Below are positions 19,769 to 28,681 of a DNA stretch of 64,000 nt, piece after piece. A model generated the notes under the pieces. The model saw only the letters and a program-made list of their open reading frames with translations. It was not told the origin of the DNA and made no database searches. The DNA comes from an uncultured Eggerthellaceae bacterium (GTDB lineage: Bacteria; Actinomycetota; Coriobacteriia; Coriobacteriales; Eggerthellaceae): assembly GCA_947566075.1 (NCBI GenBank), contig CANOIM010000011.1, positions 1 to 64,000 of the forward strand, written 5' to 3'. Numbering within the stretch: the first letter of the stretch is position 1; each line of letters begins with the position of its first letter. A program made the position numbers and the translations under genes.

Positions 19769-20971
19769 ATGGAGCTGGCTATATATGGAGGTGCGCCTGT
19801 TCGTACTGATTCGCTCGGGTATGGGCACCAATCCATAACCGAAGATGATATCCAGGTAGTCGTGGATCAACTGCGGAGCGACTACCTTACCTGTGGCCCT
19901 ACGGTTCAGCGGTTCGAGCGTGACTTGATCAAGGTGTCAGGGGCGAAGTATGGTACTGCTGTTGCCAATGGCACGGCTGCGTTGCATGTTGCCTGTTTGG
20001 CTGCAGGCATCAGCGAAGGCGATGAGGTCATCGTATCAGCCATCACATTCGCCGCTTCTGCGAATTGCGTGCTCTACTGCGGGGGTACGCCAGTGTTCGC
20101 AGATATCGATCCAGATACTTGGAATATCGATCCAGCAAAAGTGCGCGAGAAGATCACCGAAAAGACCAGGGCTATCGTTGCGGTGGATTTCGGCGGGGTT
20201 CCCGTTGATCTGTCTGCCCTACGTGCCATTTGTGATGAATTCAGCCTAACATTGATAGAAGACGCTTCTCATTCACTAGGCGCTCAGTACAGAGGAGCGC
20301 CGGTGGGAAGCCTGGCTGACCTTACTACTTTCAGCTTCCATCCCGTGAAGACGATAACCACCGGCGAGGGTGGCGCAGTGATGTCAAATGATGAGAAGCT
20401 TGCTCAAAGGGCGGTTCTCTTTGCCAAGCATGGCATCACACGAGATGAAACGCTGATGGAACGAGACCCTGATGGTGGTTGGTATTATGAGCAGCTTGAA
20501 CTGGGCTATAACTACCGCATGAGTGATATCCAGGCTGCGTTGGGTATCAGCCAGCTTTCCCGGCTACCGGAATTCGCTGCACGGCGCCGAGAGATCGTCC
20601 GCCAATATGACGAAGCGTTCAGCAGAGTGCCTGAGGTCAAGTTCCAACACGATTCGAATCCGGAGGAGACGGTTCGTCACCTCTACTGCTTGGAGTTCGA
20701 CACGGATGCTCTGGGTGTCAGCCGAAAGTTCATCTTCGATGCTCTGCAGGCTGAAGGTATCGGCGTGAACGTTCACTACTTACCTGTTTATAGGCTTCCG
20801 TACTACGAGCACCTTGGCTATCTTCAAGATGCGTGCCCGAATGCAAACCGGTTCTACGAGCATGCGATCACACTGCCTTTGCACTTTTCAATGACGGAAG
20901 AAGATACGCTGGATGTGATAAACGCAGTAAATAAGATCATTTGCTGGTGTAAGGAAGCCAAAGCACAGTGA
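19769..20971 (+). CDS. pseC: UDP-4-amino-4,6-dideoxy-N-acetyl-beta-L-altrosamine transaminase
   Basis: This PLP-dependent aminotransferase of the DegT/DnrJ/EryC1 family adds the C4 amino group to the PseB product, using glutamate as donor. The 400-residue length is normal for PseC. Lys194 in FHPVKTITTGEGG is the expected Schiff-base lysine, and Asp165 in IEDASH should contact the cofactor ring. The ANGTAALH segment binds the phosphate. The start at 19769 lies 9 bp after the pseB stop, and the last codons overlap the GTG start of pseF by 4 bp, so the pair is translationally coupled. Confidence 0.94.
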   Translation: MELAIYGGAPVRTDSLGYGHQSITEDDIQVVVDQLRSDYLTCGPTVQRFERDLIKVSGAKYGTAVANGTAALHVACLAAGISEGDEVIVSAITFAASANCVLYCGGTPVFADIDPDTWNIDPAKVREKITEKTRAIVAVDFGGVPVDLSALRAICDEFSLTLIEDASHSLGAQYRGAPVGSLADLTTFSFHPVKTITTGEGGAVMSNDEKLAQRAVLFAKHGITRDETLMERDPDGGWYYEQLELGYNYRMSDIQAALGISQLSRLPEFAARRREIVRQYDEAFSRVPEVKFQHDSNPEETVRHLYCLEFDTDALGVSRKFIFDALQAEGIGVNVHYLPVYRLPYYEHLGYLQDACPNANRFYEHAITLPLHFSMTEEDTLDVINAVNKIICWCKEAKAQ

Positions 20972-21663
20972 GCACTCTTTGTGTGATAACGGCGCGGGGA
21001 GGTTCTAAGCGCATCCCGCGTAAGAACATCAAATCGTTCTGCGACAAGCCCATTATCGCTTATTCCATAGAGGCGGCATTGGAGAGCGGCATCTTCGATG
21101 AAGTCATGGTTTCAACGGAGGATGAGGAGATCGCTGCAATAGCCCGTGAATATGGCGCATCAGTACCTTTTTTCAGATCGCAAGACACAAGCGACGACCA
21201 TGCTGATACTGAAGATGTGCTAATGGAGGTTCTGAGGGAATTCGTGGCAAGGGGTCGGGCATTTGATACAACCTGCTGCATCTACCCAACAGCTCCTTTC
21301 ATAACAGCCCAGAAGCTTCGGTCGATGAAAGATCTCTTAGTGACGGATGAGGATTGTGAATCTGTTATGACAGCTACATCGTTCTCGTTTCCGCCCCAAC
21401 GAGGACTTGTGCTCGATGAGGGGTTCGGTTCATGGTGGCAGCCGGATCATGCGGATGCACGGAGCCAGGACCTACCGAAGATCTACCATGATGCCGGCCA
21501 GGCCTACTTCTTCAAGGTTGCCACTTTCATGAACAGTCAGGCGTTGATGGGTCCTCGTACAAGATTGTTCATCGTGCCCGAGACAGAAGTCCAAGATATC
21601 GATAACGAAGAGGACTGGATCCTTGCTGAGATCAAATATCGATATCTTCATGCACGCTCTTGA
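20968..21663 (+). CDS. pseF: Pseudaminic acid cytidylyltransferase
   Basis: This 231-residue enzyme activates pseudaminic acid with CTP to give CMP-pseudaminic acid, the donor for glycosyltransferases. The N-terminus ITARGGSKRIPRKNIK is the nucleotide-binding motif of the CMP-nonulosonate synthase family, and CIYPTAPF and YHDAGQAYFF are typical of PseF rather than NeuA. The GTG start is in a GTGA overlap with the end of pseC. It comes before pseI in the gene order although it acts after it in the pathway. Assignment to pseudaminic rather than legionaminic or sialic acid rests mainly on the neighbouring pseB, pseC, pseG and pseH genes. Confidence 0.92.
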   Translation: MSTLCVITARGGSKRIPRKNIKSFCDKPIIAYSIEAALESGIFDEVMVSTEDEEIAAIAREYGASVPFFRSQDTSDDHADTEDVLMEVLREFVARGRAFDTTCCIYPTAPFITAQKLRSMKDLLVTDEDCESVMTATSFSFPPQRGLVLDEGFGSWWQPDHADARSQDLPKIYHDAGQAYFFKVATFMNSQALMGPRTRLFIVPETEVQDIDNEEDWILAEIKYRYLHARS

Positions 21664-21683
21664 GGAGATAGGGGAGACGTTTG

Positions 21684-22733
21684 ATGGATAGGGATCAGGT
21701 CAGGCAACGTTTAATGGATGGAGCAAGCGCTCCTTTTGTGATCGCCGAAGCTGGAATAAACCACAACGGTGACCTTTCCATCGCGAAGCAAATGATCGAC
21801 CTTGCATCTGAGAGCAGTGTAGATGCTGTCAAGTTCCAAACGTTCAGTACTGAAGATTTCGTCATGGATAAAGCCATTGAGTATACCTATCGCTCTCAGG
21901 GCGAAGAGGTGACGGAATCAATGTATGAGATGTTCAAGAGAACTGAATTCTCAAAAGAGGAATGGAGAGAGATAAAGAGCTACTGCGACGAGAAAGGCAT
22001 CGTGTTCTTATCTACGCCTGTGACCCTGGCAGGAGCGCGATTTCTCCAGTCGCTTGATGTGGGCGCTCTGAAGGTGGGATCGGATGATTTCACTAATGTC
22101 CCCCTGATCGAGGAATTCGCGTCGTTGGGATTGCCTGTACTGCTTTCATGTGGCATGGCAGACGAAGCTGAGATCAGGGCAACCATCAATGCTGCCCTGG
22201 CTTGCACACCAGAGGTTTGCCTGATGCTCTGTACTTCTGAATACCCTACGCCGCCCATGGATGCGAATATCCGCAAGCTCATCACTCTTCGCAGTCTTTT
22301 CCCTGAGCTTGCTCTTGGTTTCTCTGATCATACTCAGGGGCATACGGCAGCTGTCCTTGCTGTTGCTTATGGTGCCCATGTGTTCGAAAAGCATTTCACG
22401 ATGAGTCATGACCTGCCCGGTCCAGACCATTGGTTCTCCTCGGAGCCGGATGAGCTGCAGGGCTGGGCGCATGCCATCAGGGAGGCTTACGATATGCTGG
22501 GGAGCGCAGAGTTGAATCCCACTGACTCTGAGCGCGAGATGCGCGTTGCGGCGCGGAGAAGTGTAGTGGCTATGACGGATATCCGAGCTGGAGAAGTGCT
22601 TGATAAGATGAATACCGGATTGCGAAGACCAGGTAATGGCATCTGCCCGCAACGGTGGCATGAGGTGCTTGGCCGATCGGTTTTGAGGGATATAAAAGCT
22701 GGGTCATTGATCGCTTTTGAAGACCTGCAATGA
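21684..22733 (+). CDS. pseI: Pseudaminic acid synthase
   Basis: This enzyme condenses 2,4-diacetamido-2,4,6-trideoxy-L-altrose with phosphoenolpyruvate to make pseudaminic acid. The 349-residue protein has the NeuB-type TIM barrel with VIAEAGINHNGDL near the N-terminus, DAVKFQTF, SDHTQGH and VFEKHFT, and an antifreeze-like SAF domain at about residues 290-349 (RRSVVAMTDIRAGEVL, RRPGNGICP). The ATG at 21684 is preferred over TTG 21681 because GGGGAG lies 7 bp upstream of it. NeuB, LegI and PseI are similar; the gene context supports PseI. Confidence 0.93.
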   Translation: MDRDQVRQRLMDGASAPFVIAEAGINHNGDLSIAKQMIDLASESSVDAVKFQTFSTEDFVMDKAIEYTYRSQGEEVTESMYEMFKRTEFSKEEWREIKSYCDEKGIVFLSTPVTLAGARFLQSLDVGALKVGSDDFTNVPLIEEFASLGLPVLLSCGMADEAEIRATINAALACTPEVCLMLCTSEYPTPPMDANIRKLITLRSLFPELALGFSDHTQGHTAAVLAVAYGAHVFEKHFTMSHDLPGPDHWFSSEPDELQGWAHAIREAYDMLGSAELNPTDSEREMRVAARRSVVAMTDIRAGEVLDKMNTGLRRPGNGICPQRWHEVLGRSVLRDIKAGSLIAFEDLQ

Positions 22734-22761
22734 TCGTCTCGTTCAGCCTGAAGGGAATATC

Positions 22762-23892
22762 ATGAGCGCGAAACGTGATCATATCATCATCGGGATGGAG
22801 CACTATAATCCTTTGGGTCTGATCAGAAGCTTGGGGGAAAACGGTATCAGCCCTGTCTACATTGCCATCAAGCATAAGAGCGAAGTGGCCTCGAAGAGCA
22901 AATATGTAAGCCGCGTCCATCCGGTGGATGATATCCATGAGGCCTATGATGTCCTGGTGTCTGAATATGCGTGCTCAAAGGGCGAAAAGCCCTTCGTGTA
23001 CACAACAGATGATGATATCCAGAGTCTTCTTGATCTGAATTACGATGCGCTCAAAGATCAATTCATCTTCTTCAATTGTGGCCAAGAGGGTCGTACGACG
23101 GAATTCATGGATAAGAAGAAGATACTCGAGGCTGCCGAAAGCTGCGGGCTGGATGTTCTTCCTACTGTTGTAGTTGACAAAGGTACGGTGCCGGAGGGGC
23201 TTGAATATCCCATCATAACGAAGGCCATCTCTCCCAATGATGGCGGCTGGAAATCCGATGTATTCATCTGCGGATCATCTGAAGAATTAGAAGAGGCTTT
23301 TAAGTCTATCGAAAGCGAGCGAGTGCTCCTTCAGCGTTATGTGGATAAAGATACCGAGATATGCTTTGAAGGATTCTCTATCGACGAAGGGCGCCAAGTT
23401 TTCCTTCCCTTCTATACCACTTACAATTACAACATAGATGGGTACTACAGTCCTTATATGACCGTTCATGGGATGGATCTCCCTGAAGGATTCTTGAACA
23501 GTGTCAGGTCATTGATCGCAAAGATCGGTTTTGAAGGCATCTTTGAGATCGAGTTCCTTGTTGATAAGGAAGGCAAGCTCTTCTTCAGTGAGATCAACTT
23601 CCGGAATTCAACCTGGAGCTATATCTCAACCGTGTTAGGGATGCCCATTCCTTACCTCTGGTCCGAGGCGATGGTATCCGGCTCTATTCCAAAGGATGCT
23701 TACCGGGATATCCCTCAGGGATTCACTGCCATGGTAGAACCCATAGACCATAGAAAGAGAGTGGTGGAGGGGAATACGGACATCGCTGACTGGCTTGTGG
23801 ATTTCAGGAATGCGGATTGCTTGTTCTATCTGGACGAGGAAGACAGGGAGCCGTTCAGAGAGATGGTTCGCAATTGGGATGCGCTGAGCTGA
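22762..23892 (+). CDS. ATP-grasp ligase within the pseudaminic acid operon
   Basis: This 376-residue protein has the layout of ATP-grasp carboxylate-amine ligases: an N-terminal pre-ATP-grasp region (DHIIIGMEHYNPLG), a central ATP-binding region with YPIITKAIS, RVLLQRYVDKDTEI, and the metal-binding pair FEIEFLVD and FFSEINFRNS near residues 265-290. Such enzymes make an acyl-phosphate and join a carboxylic acid to an amine. It lies between pseI and pseG and directly before a deacetylase gene, so a role in adding an acyl or aminoacyl group to an amino group of the sugar is plausible, but this is inference. It is not one of the known Pse pathway enzymes. GAAGGGA 6 bp before the ATG decides the start; upstream in-frame ATG 22717 overlaps pseI. 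Confidence 0.8.
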   Translation: MSAKRDHIIIGMEHYNPLGLIRSLGENGISPVYIAIKHKSEVASKSKYVSRVHPVDDIHEAYDVLVSEYACSKGEKPFVYTTDDDIQSLLDLNYDALKDQFIFFNCGQEGRTTEFMDKKKILEAAESCGLDVLPTVVVDKGTVPEGLEYPIITKAISPNDGGWKSDVFICGSSEELEEAFKSIESERVLLQRYVDKDTEICFEGFSIDEGRQVFLPFYTTYNYNIDGYYSPYMTVHGMDLPEGFLNSVRSLIAKIGFEGIFEIEFLVDKEGKLFFSEINFRNSTWSYISTVLGMPIPYLWSEAMVSGSIPKDAYRDIPQGFTAMVEPIDHRKRVVEGNTDIADWLVDFRNADCLFYLDEEDREPFREMVRNWDALS

Positions 23893-23917
23893 CTGCGCAT
23901 TTACTAAGGAGATGCAA

Positions 23918-24601
23918 ATGACCAAGAGGGTTCTCGTTGTTGCAGCCCATCCTGACGATGAGTTGTTGGGAGAAGGGGCTACCATTCGCCGTCTTGTTGA
24001 CGAGGGGGCAGTGGCTCATGCTCTGATCATGGCCGAGGGTGCTACTTCTCGGGCTAGGACTCGCGAAGAGGCGGACAACGAAGAGCTCGAGGCTTTGAAG
24101 GCAGATGCAAGGGCGGCCGCAGAGGTCATAGGTTTCGAGGAGATAGCCTTCAGCGGATATCCGGACAATAGGATGGATTCTGTAGACCTTCTGGATGTGG
24201 TGAAGACAGTCTCTGGTCATATAGACAGGTTCAAGCCCGAAGTCATCTTCACTCATCATCACGGGGATCTGAATATCGACCACCGAATCGTTTGCGAAGC
24301 TGTTCTGACGGCCACGAGGCCCATGGAAGGATGCTCTGTCAAGCGCATCTATTCTTTCGAGACTCCTTCATCAAGCGAATGGGAATTCGGCGCTTTGGGG
24401 TCTTTCGTGCCGAATGTGTTCTTTGATGTTTCAGCAACCTTGGAAGCGAAACTGATGGGTATGGCATGTTACAGGGAGGAAAGCCGCTTGAGCCCGCATC
24501 CACGGAGCCCTGAGGCTTTGCGGGCGCTTGCTGAATATCGCGGCTCCATCGTGGGATGCAAGTATGCAGAGGCATTCCATCTGCTGAGAGAGGTCATCTA
24601 G
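23918..24601 (+). CDS. PIG-L family deacetylase
   Basis: This 227-residue protein is a zinc-dependent N-deacetylase of the PIG-L/LmbE family. The AHPDDE motif at residues 10-15 carries the first zinc ligands and the catalytic Asp, and HHHGDLNIDH near 112-121 carries the other His residues. Family members remove acetyl groups from N-acetylglucosamine derivatives and related amino sugars. Here it sits between an ATP-grasp ligase and pseG, so it may deacetylate pseudaminic acid, CMP-pseudaminic acid or an intermediate and expose an amine for the ligase. That pairing is an inference. Two in-frame ATGs exist; the second (23918) is 6 bp after AAGGAG and the first overlaps that site, so the second is chosen. 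Confidence 0.88.
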   Translation: MTKRVLVVAAHPDDELLGEGATIRRLVDEGAVAHALIMAEGATSRARTREEADNEELEALKADARAAAEVIGFEEIAFSGYPDNRMDSVDLLDVVKTVSGHIDRFKPEVIFTHHHGDLNIDHRIVCEAVLTATRPMEGCSVKRIYSFETPSSSEWEFGALGSFVPNVFFDVSATLEAKLMGMACYREESRLSPHPRSPEALRALAEYRGSIVGCKYAEAFHLLREVI

Positions 24602-24638
24602 GGCTTCATGGTGTGCTTTGGCGTGCGAAGGCGTCTCC

Positions 24639-25679
24639 GTGGATAGTGTAGATGTCATCATCCGAGCCGATTGGAACGAGGCTGTTGGGTCGGGCCATGT
24701 TATGCGCTGCAATGCCATAGCTCAGGAGGTGGAACGGCTCGGTGGGAGCGTGCTCTTCGCTGTCTCAAGCGAAGAGTCCGTAGAGAATCTTGCTTCGATC
24801 GGTCGTGCGGGGTTCGTGCTCCCCGCTGATTGCATGCACTTGGAAGTAGATGAAGGTTCTGCATTAGGGGACCTTTGTCTTGAGGCTCATGCTAGGTCTG
24901 TTCTTGTAGACACCTATGGCATTACGGATGGATTCTTCCATGGATTGCAGTGCAGCTGCGGACATGATGTGCCTGTCACGTGGATAGATGACCTTTATAC
25001 CTATGAGCTTGGTGAATGTGCGAAGCCTGTGCGGCGTGACGTTGATCAGGTGATCGATTATTCGTTTGGAGTGAGCACCTCAGACTATGAGGCTGTGTAT
25101 GCTAACGAAGAGACGAAGCTCTGCATTGCACCAGCTTTCGCTCCCGTTCGGCCTCAGTTCTGCTCTGACGAGAGTAGAGGCCATGATGCCATCAAGAGAG
25201 TCCTTATCACCACAGGCTCAACCAATGAGGGATCATTGCTGGAAAGAGCAGCATTGGTGTGTCTCAAAGCTATCCCCGATGCTCAGGTAGATGTTGTGGT
25301 GGGCGCGTTGGCTTCCTTTGATAGACCGAGCAATGAACGTGTTGTGGTGCATCAAGGCTTGACTGATCTGTCTTTTCTGATGCGAGAAGCCGATCTTTGC
25401 ATCAGCGCTGCAGGGACTACGCTGTATGAGCTATCAGCAATAGGGGTGCCTACTGTCGCTATCCCTATGGTGGAGAATCAGATTCCGAATGCTAAGGGGT
25501 TCGAAAGGCTCGGGCTTGGCCTTGTGGTCCAAGAGGATGATGGCCTTCCTCAAGAGCTCTTCACCGCTTTGAAGTGGTATGAAGCTGATTCTCGAAGACG
25601 TAGGGAATGTGTCTCTCGCATGCATGATACGGTAGACTGTCAGGGATCTCTGAGGATTGCGAAGGTGCTCTATGGGTGA
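24639..25679 (+). CDS. pseG: UDP-2,4-diacetamido-2,4,6-trideoxy-beta-L-altrose hydrolase
   Basis: This GT-B-fold hydrolase releases UDP from UDP-2,4-diacetamido-2,4,6-trideoxy-L-altrose, giving the free sugar used by PseI. The N-terminal GSGHVMRC motif with the catalytic His, the WIDD segment in the middle and SAAGTTLYELSAIGVPT near the C-terminus match PseG. The start is probably GTG 24639, 7 bp after GAAGG; TTG 24618 would extend it by seven residues without a ribosome site. The gene overlaps pseH by 8 bp. In the pathway it acts after pseH, so the two gene products work on consecutive steps. Confidence 0.9.
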   Translation: MDSVDVIIRADWNEAVGSGHVMRCNAIAQEVERLGGSVLFAVSSEESVENLASIGRAGFVLPADCMHLEVDEGSALGDLCLEAHARSVLVDTYGITDGFFHGLQCSCGHDVPVTWIDDLYTYELGECAKPVRRDVDQVIDYSFGVSTSDYEAVYANEETKLCIAPAFAPVRPQFCSDESRGHDAIKRVLITTGSTNEGSLLERAALVCLKAIPDAQVDVVVGALASFDRPSNERVVVHQGLTDLSFLMREADLCISAAGTTLYELSAIGVPTVAIPMVENQIPNAKGFERLGLGLVVQEDDGLPQELFTALKWYEADSRRRRECVSRMHDTVDCQGSLRIAKVLYG

Positions 25680-26115
25680 TGGTCTTCGTTTGAGGAAAGC
25701 TACGATGGATGATGCGGATACCATCCTGGAATGGGTGAACGACCCTTTGGATAGGGCGAATTCCTTTGATTCGCGGATGATAGACCGTGAGGAGCACCTG
25801 GCGTGGATGCAGGATTCACTTGCTGATCCCACTCGGCTTCTTTACATATTGGAAGATGATGGGGTTCCTGTTGGACACATCAAGCTCTATAAAGAAGGTG
25901 ATAGGGCTGATGTGGGGTATTGCATTGCTCCTAGCTGCCGCGGCCGCGGTTATGCTAAGGCCATGCTCAGGCTTCTTGCTGATGTTGTTCGTGACGAGGA
26001 TGCTGACATCAAGACCATCGTTGCATCCGTCAAGCCTCAGAATGAAGCATCTATCAAGGCGTTGCTTGGTAATGGATATGTAGAAGCGGTGCGCGTCTAC
26101 GAACTGGACGTGTAG
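25672..26115 (+). CDS. pseH: UDP-4-amino-4,6-dideoxy-beta-L-altrosamine N-acetyltransferase
   Basis: This 147-residue GNAT acetyltransferase should acetylate the C4 amino group made by PseC, using acetyl-CoA. The acetyl-CoA binding signature is seen in VGYCIAPSCRGRGYAKAML (Q/RxxGxG/A type) and the N-terminal LRLRKATMDDADTILEWVN with a WVND segment is typical of PseH and related sugar N-acetyltransferases. The start ATG 25672 overlaps the pseG end by 8 bp, with GAAGG 6 bp upstream. The PseH call depends on the complete set of pathway genes around it; alone it could be any sugar GNAT enzyme. Confidence 0.87.
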   Translation: MGDGLRLRKATMDDADTILEWVNDPLDRANSFDSRMIDREEHLAWMQDSLADPTRLLYILEDDGVPVGHIKLYKEGDRADVGYCIAPSCRGRGYAKAMLRLLADVVRDEDADIKTIVASVKPQNEASIKALLGNGYVEAVRVYELDV

Positions 26116-27557
26116 TGGCAGCTGGATTGAAGACATCGCTGTTCTGGTCCTTCATGGAACAAGGTGGGGCAAGCGTTATCGGAATGATCGTGCAGATCGC
26201 CCTTGCGCGAATCCTTGCGCCTGAGGCATTTGGCATTATGGCTATCCTCCTTGTCTTCACCTCTATCATGGATTCGGTGGCTCAAAGCGGGTTGGGCTCG
26301 TCTCTGATCCAGCGGAGCAAGGTGGATGATGATTCCTATTCAACGGCATTTTGGTTAAGTGGGGGCATAGCGCTGCTCCTGTATATTCTGCTCTTCGTTA
26401 CAGCTCCTCTCATCTCCTCTTTCTATCAGATGGGTGACATGACTTCATATCTGCGGATACTCGGGCTTACGGTGTTCTTCAATGCGTTCAACTCCATCCA
26501 GCGTTCATATTTGCAGCGCGGTCTAGATTTCAAGACGCTATTCAAGGCGAACTTCCTCGGTTTGCTGCTGTCCGGGATCATCGGGGTCGCTTGTGCTCTC
26601 CTGGGGTTCGGCATCTGGGCACTTGTAATTCAGTCCCTTGCTCAAGGTTTTTGTGCATGCATCACGCTGCTTTATTTCGTTCCTTGGAAGCCTAAGGCTG
26701 TGTTCAAAAAGGCTGAAGCAAGGGGCCTTTTCCAATTCGGGTGGAAGATATGTGCGACGGGTATCGTTAATGTGCTCTATGACGGGCTAGCAGAGCTGGT
26801 TATAGGGAAAGCCTGTAATGCAACGCAGTTGGGCTACTATAGTCAAGGAAGAAAATATCCGTTACAGGTCATTCGTGTGCTGACGAATGCCATATCGAAT
26901 GTGATCTTCCCCACGTTCTCTAAGATGAAAGAGGATATAGGGAGTCTACGCTCACTGATAAAGGATGTCCTCTCTGTAGGAACGTTCGTGATAGCACCAA
27001 TATCAATACTCTTTTGCGTTATCGCAGAACCTTTGATAATCATCCTTCTTACAGAGAAATGGTTGCCGTCGGTCCCTATTTTTCAACTCATCTTCTTTGC
27101 TAATGCGTTCCTGATGTTCCAGATAGTCAATCTTCGCGTATATACATCGTTGGGCGATAGCGGATTGTATCTCAAGCTCAATGTGGTGAAAGCATTGTTC
27201 GGTTGCACACTGATCTGCGGGGCTGCGATCATCACCCAAGATATCTACATTGTTGCAGCGGCCACCTCGTTCGCTTGTATCGTTGAGATCATCTTCATAG
27301 ACATGCATCCTGCTAAGCGCATGCATGGGTATGGAGCGCTTCAACAGCTAAAGGACCAGATACCCACCTATGGCATCACGTTCTGTTCAGCTGGTCTTGC
27401 CTTTGCATGTTCTTTTCTTCCACTAAATTACATACTTGTTATGATCATCCAGATCATCGTTTTTGGGCTCTCTTATCTAGGGATGTCTCGGATAGGGAAT
27501 AGGCATGTATGGAGGCTTTGCATAGAAGCTTTGGGATTGAGGAAGCGGAATGCTTAG
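26115..27557 (+). CDS. Oligosaccharide flippase (MOP family, WzxC type)
   Basis: This 480-residue protein has about twelve to fourteen membrane segments. Its N-terminus (SLFWSFMEQGGASVIGMIVQIALARIL) and GLGSSLIQR segment are typical of WzxC-like polysaccharide flippases. It should turn a lipid-linked oligosaccharide, probably the unit carrying the pseudaminic acid, to the outer face of the membrane. The GTG start overlaps the pseH stop by one base, so translation is coupled. Its stop codon overlaps, on the opposite strand, the stop of the sialyltransferase-like gene at 27554-28681, which closes this long operon without room for a terminator between the genes. Confidence 0.88.
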   Translation: MAAGLKTSLFWSFMEQGGASVIGMIVQIALARILAPEAFGIMAILLVFTSIMDSVAQSGLGSSLIQRSKVDDDSYSTAFWLSGGIALLLYILLFVTAPLISSFYQMGDMTSYLRILGLTVFFNAFNSIQRSYLQRGLDFKTLFKANFLGLLLSGIIGVACALLGFGIWALVIQSLAQGFCACITLLYFVPWKPKAVFKKAEARGLFQFGWKICATGIVNVLYDGLAELVIGKACNATQLGYYSQGRKYPLQVIRVLTNAISNVIFPTFSKMKEDIGSLRSLIKDVLSVGTFVIAPISILFCVIAEPLIIILLTEKWLPSVPIFQLIFFANAFLMFQIVNLRVYTSLGDSGLYLKLNVVKALFGCTLICGAAIITQDIYIVAAATSFACIVEIIFIDMHPAKRMHGYGALQQLKDQIPTYGITFCSAGLAFACSFLPLNYILVMIIQIIVFGLSYLGMSRIGNRHVWRLCIEALGLRKRNA

Positions 27558-28681
27558 ACAGAAGACCGTGCGGAGCGTTTAATGAAGTCCACCGCCTCTT
27601 CTAACGATGAAGCGTTGCAGATCAATCTAACCGCATCATTTCTATAGAGCCGTTCTGCAAGCTTGACTATCTCAGCATATACGGGAATATATGGGCTTGA
27701 TGGCTCTAAAAGCAGCTGATAGACGAAGAGCAGCGGAGGTTTCTTCCCTGTTTCCAGGAAGGGAGTGAGCTGAGCTGTTGACCCAGCGCTCACCAAGACC
27801 GACTCGGTCACCGCTGCTTGGCAGCACAAGGATTCCCAAAGGCCCCCCGTACAATCCTCACAGAGGTCAGCATAAATGCTCCGCTCTTGGGTCCTGGGAT
27901 GTTCGCGAAGCTGGCAAACGAATCCTTGGTCATGGCAATACTTGATGAGCGCATCGAAGGCTGAGTGGTCTTGGATATGCTCAAGGGGCGTGCGGGGTGA
28001 ATCCAAGAAGATGATACCTGGCTTCAGAATGGGAGATGGCTTGCCATCAAAACAGCGAGTGATCTTTTTGATGGCCTCAGGAGTTGACTCTATCCTTCGA
28101 ACCGGGAAGGGTGTCTTAAAGGGAAACGCTTCAGGTTCTCGAAGCAAGAGCAATGATGGGGTAAAGACATTTGGCTTTATGGGCATTAGCTTCGAAAGGG
28201 AGCGGGTCATCTTCGCGCGTCTATTTCTTGGGAGGATGCCTTCGGGAAGGTCTCCAAGATAAACGGAGGACTGGAACACTTCGCCATCATAGGCACCCGT
28301 ACCGTCCTCGTAGAGAATGACCTCTAGCTCAGGGTTGGTTTTTCGAAGGCCTACCGCTAAGCTCATGGTGATGTCGAGGAAGATGGATACTGCAAAATAA
28401 TCGAACCGTTCATGGGTGATATCTCGTGGATCGAAATCGGTCTTTCCGAGGAACGATTTGGCCTGGGCTTTGAAGGACCGCTTTTGGGACCCGAATGGCT
28501 TGCAAAAATGCGCTTTCTTGAAGACACTTTCTTCCACAAGGCAGTCTGCCTGCTCATGGGCATGGGGGAACTGCTCGCAGACCACGACCTCCGCCTCATC
28601 GCCTGCACCTAACTCTGTGAGGGCTATGCGGGTAGAAAGATAGAGCTGCAAAGGTGTGTCAGCATAGAAGAGCCATCTCAT
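27554..28681 (-). CDS. Sialyltransferase-like protein (GT52-like), candidate pseudaminyltransferase
   Basis: This 375-residue protein starts MRWLFYADTPLQLYLS, like GT52 and related bacterial sialyltransferases, whose N-termini read TPLQ. It has the three short motifs shared by bacterial sialyltransferase families: the acidic-Gly motif YEDGTG at residues 124-129, HP at 261-262 in LREHPR, and the Ser-Ser/Thr motif SAGST at 298-302. In known enzymes these bind CMP and provide the general base. As the window makes CMP-pseudaminic acid and not CMP-sialic acid, it probably transfers pseudaminic acid or its modified form. No membrane segment is seen. It overlaps the upstream GT4 gene by 4 bp (ATGA) and meets the flippase gene stop to stop. 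Confidence 0.72.
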   Translation of the reverse strand: MRWLFYADTPLQLYLSTRIALTELGAGDEAEVVVCEQFPHAHEQADCLVEESVFKKAHFCKPFGSQKRSFKAQAKSFLGKTDFDPRDITHERFDYFAVSIFLDITMSLAVGLRKTNPELEVILYEDGTGAYDGEVFQSSVYLGDLPEGILPRNRRAKMTRSLSKLMPIKPNVFTPSLLLLREPEAFPFKTPFPVRRIESTPEAIKKITRCFDGKPSPILKPGIIFLDSPRTPLEHIQDHSAFDALIKYCHDQGFVCQLREHPRTQERSIYADLCEDCTGGLWESLCCQAAVTESVLVSAGSTAQLTPFLETGKKPPLLFVYQLLLEPSSPYIPVYAEIVKLAERLYRNDAVRLICNASSLEEAVDFIKRSARSSV

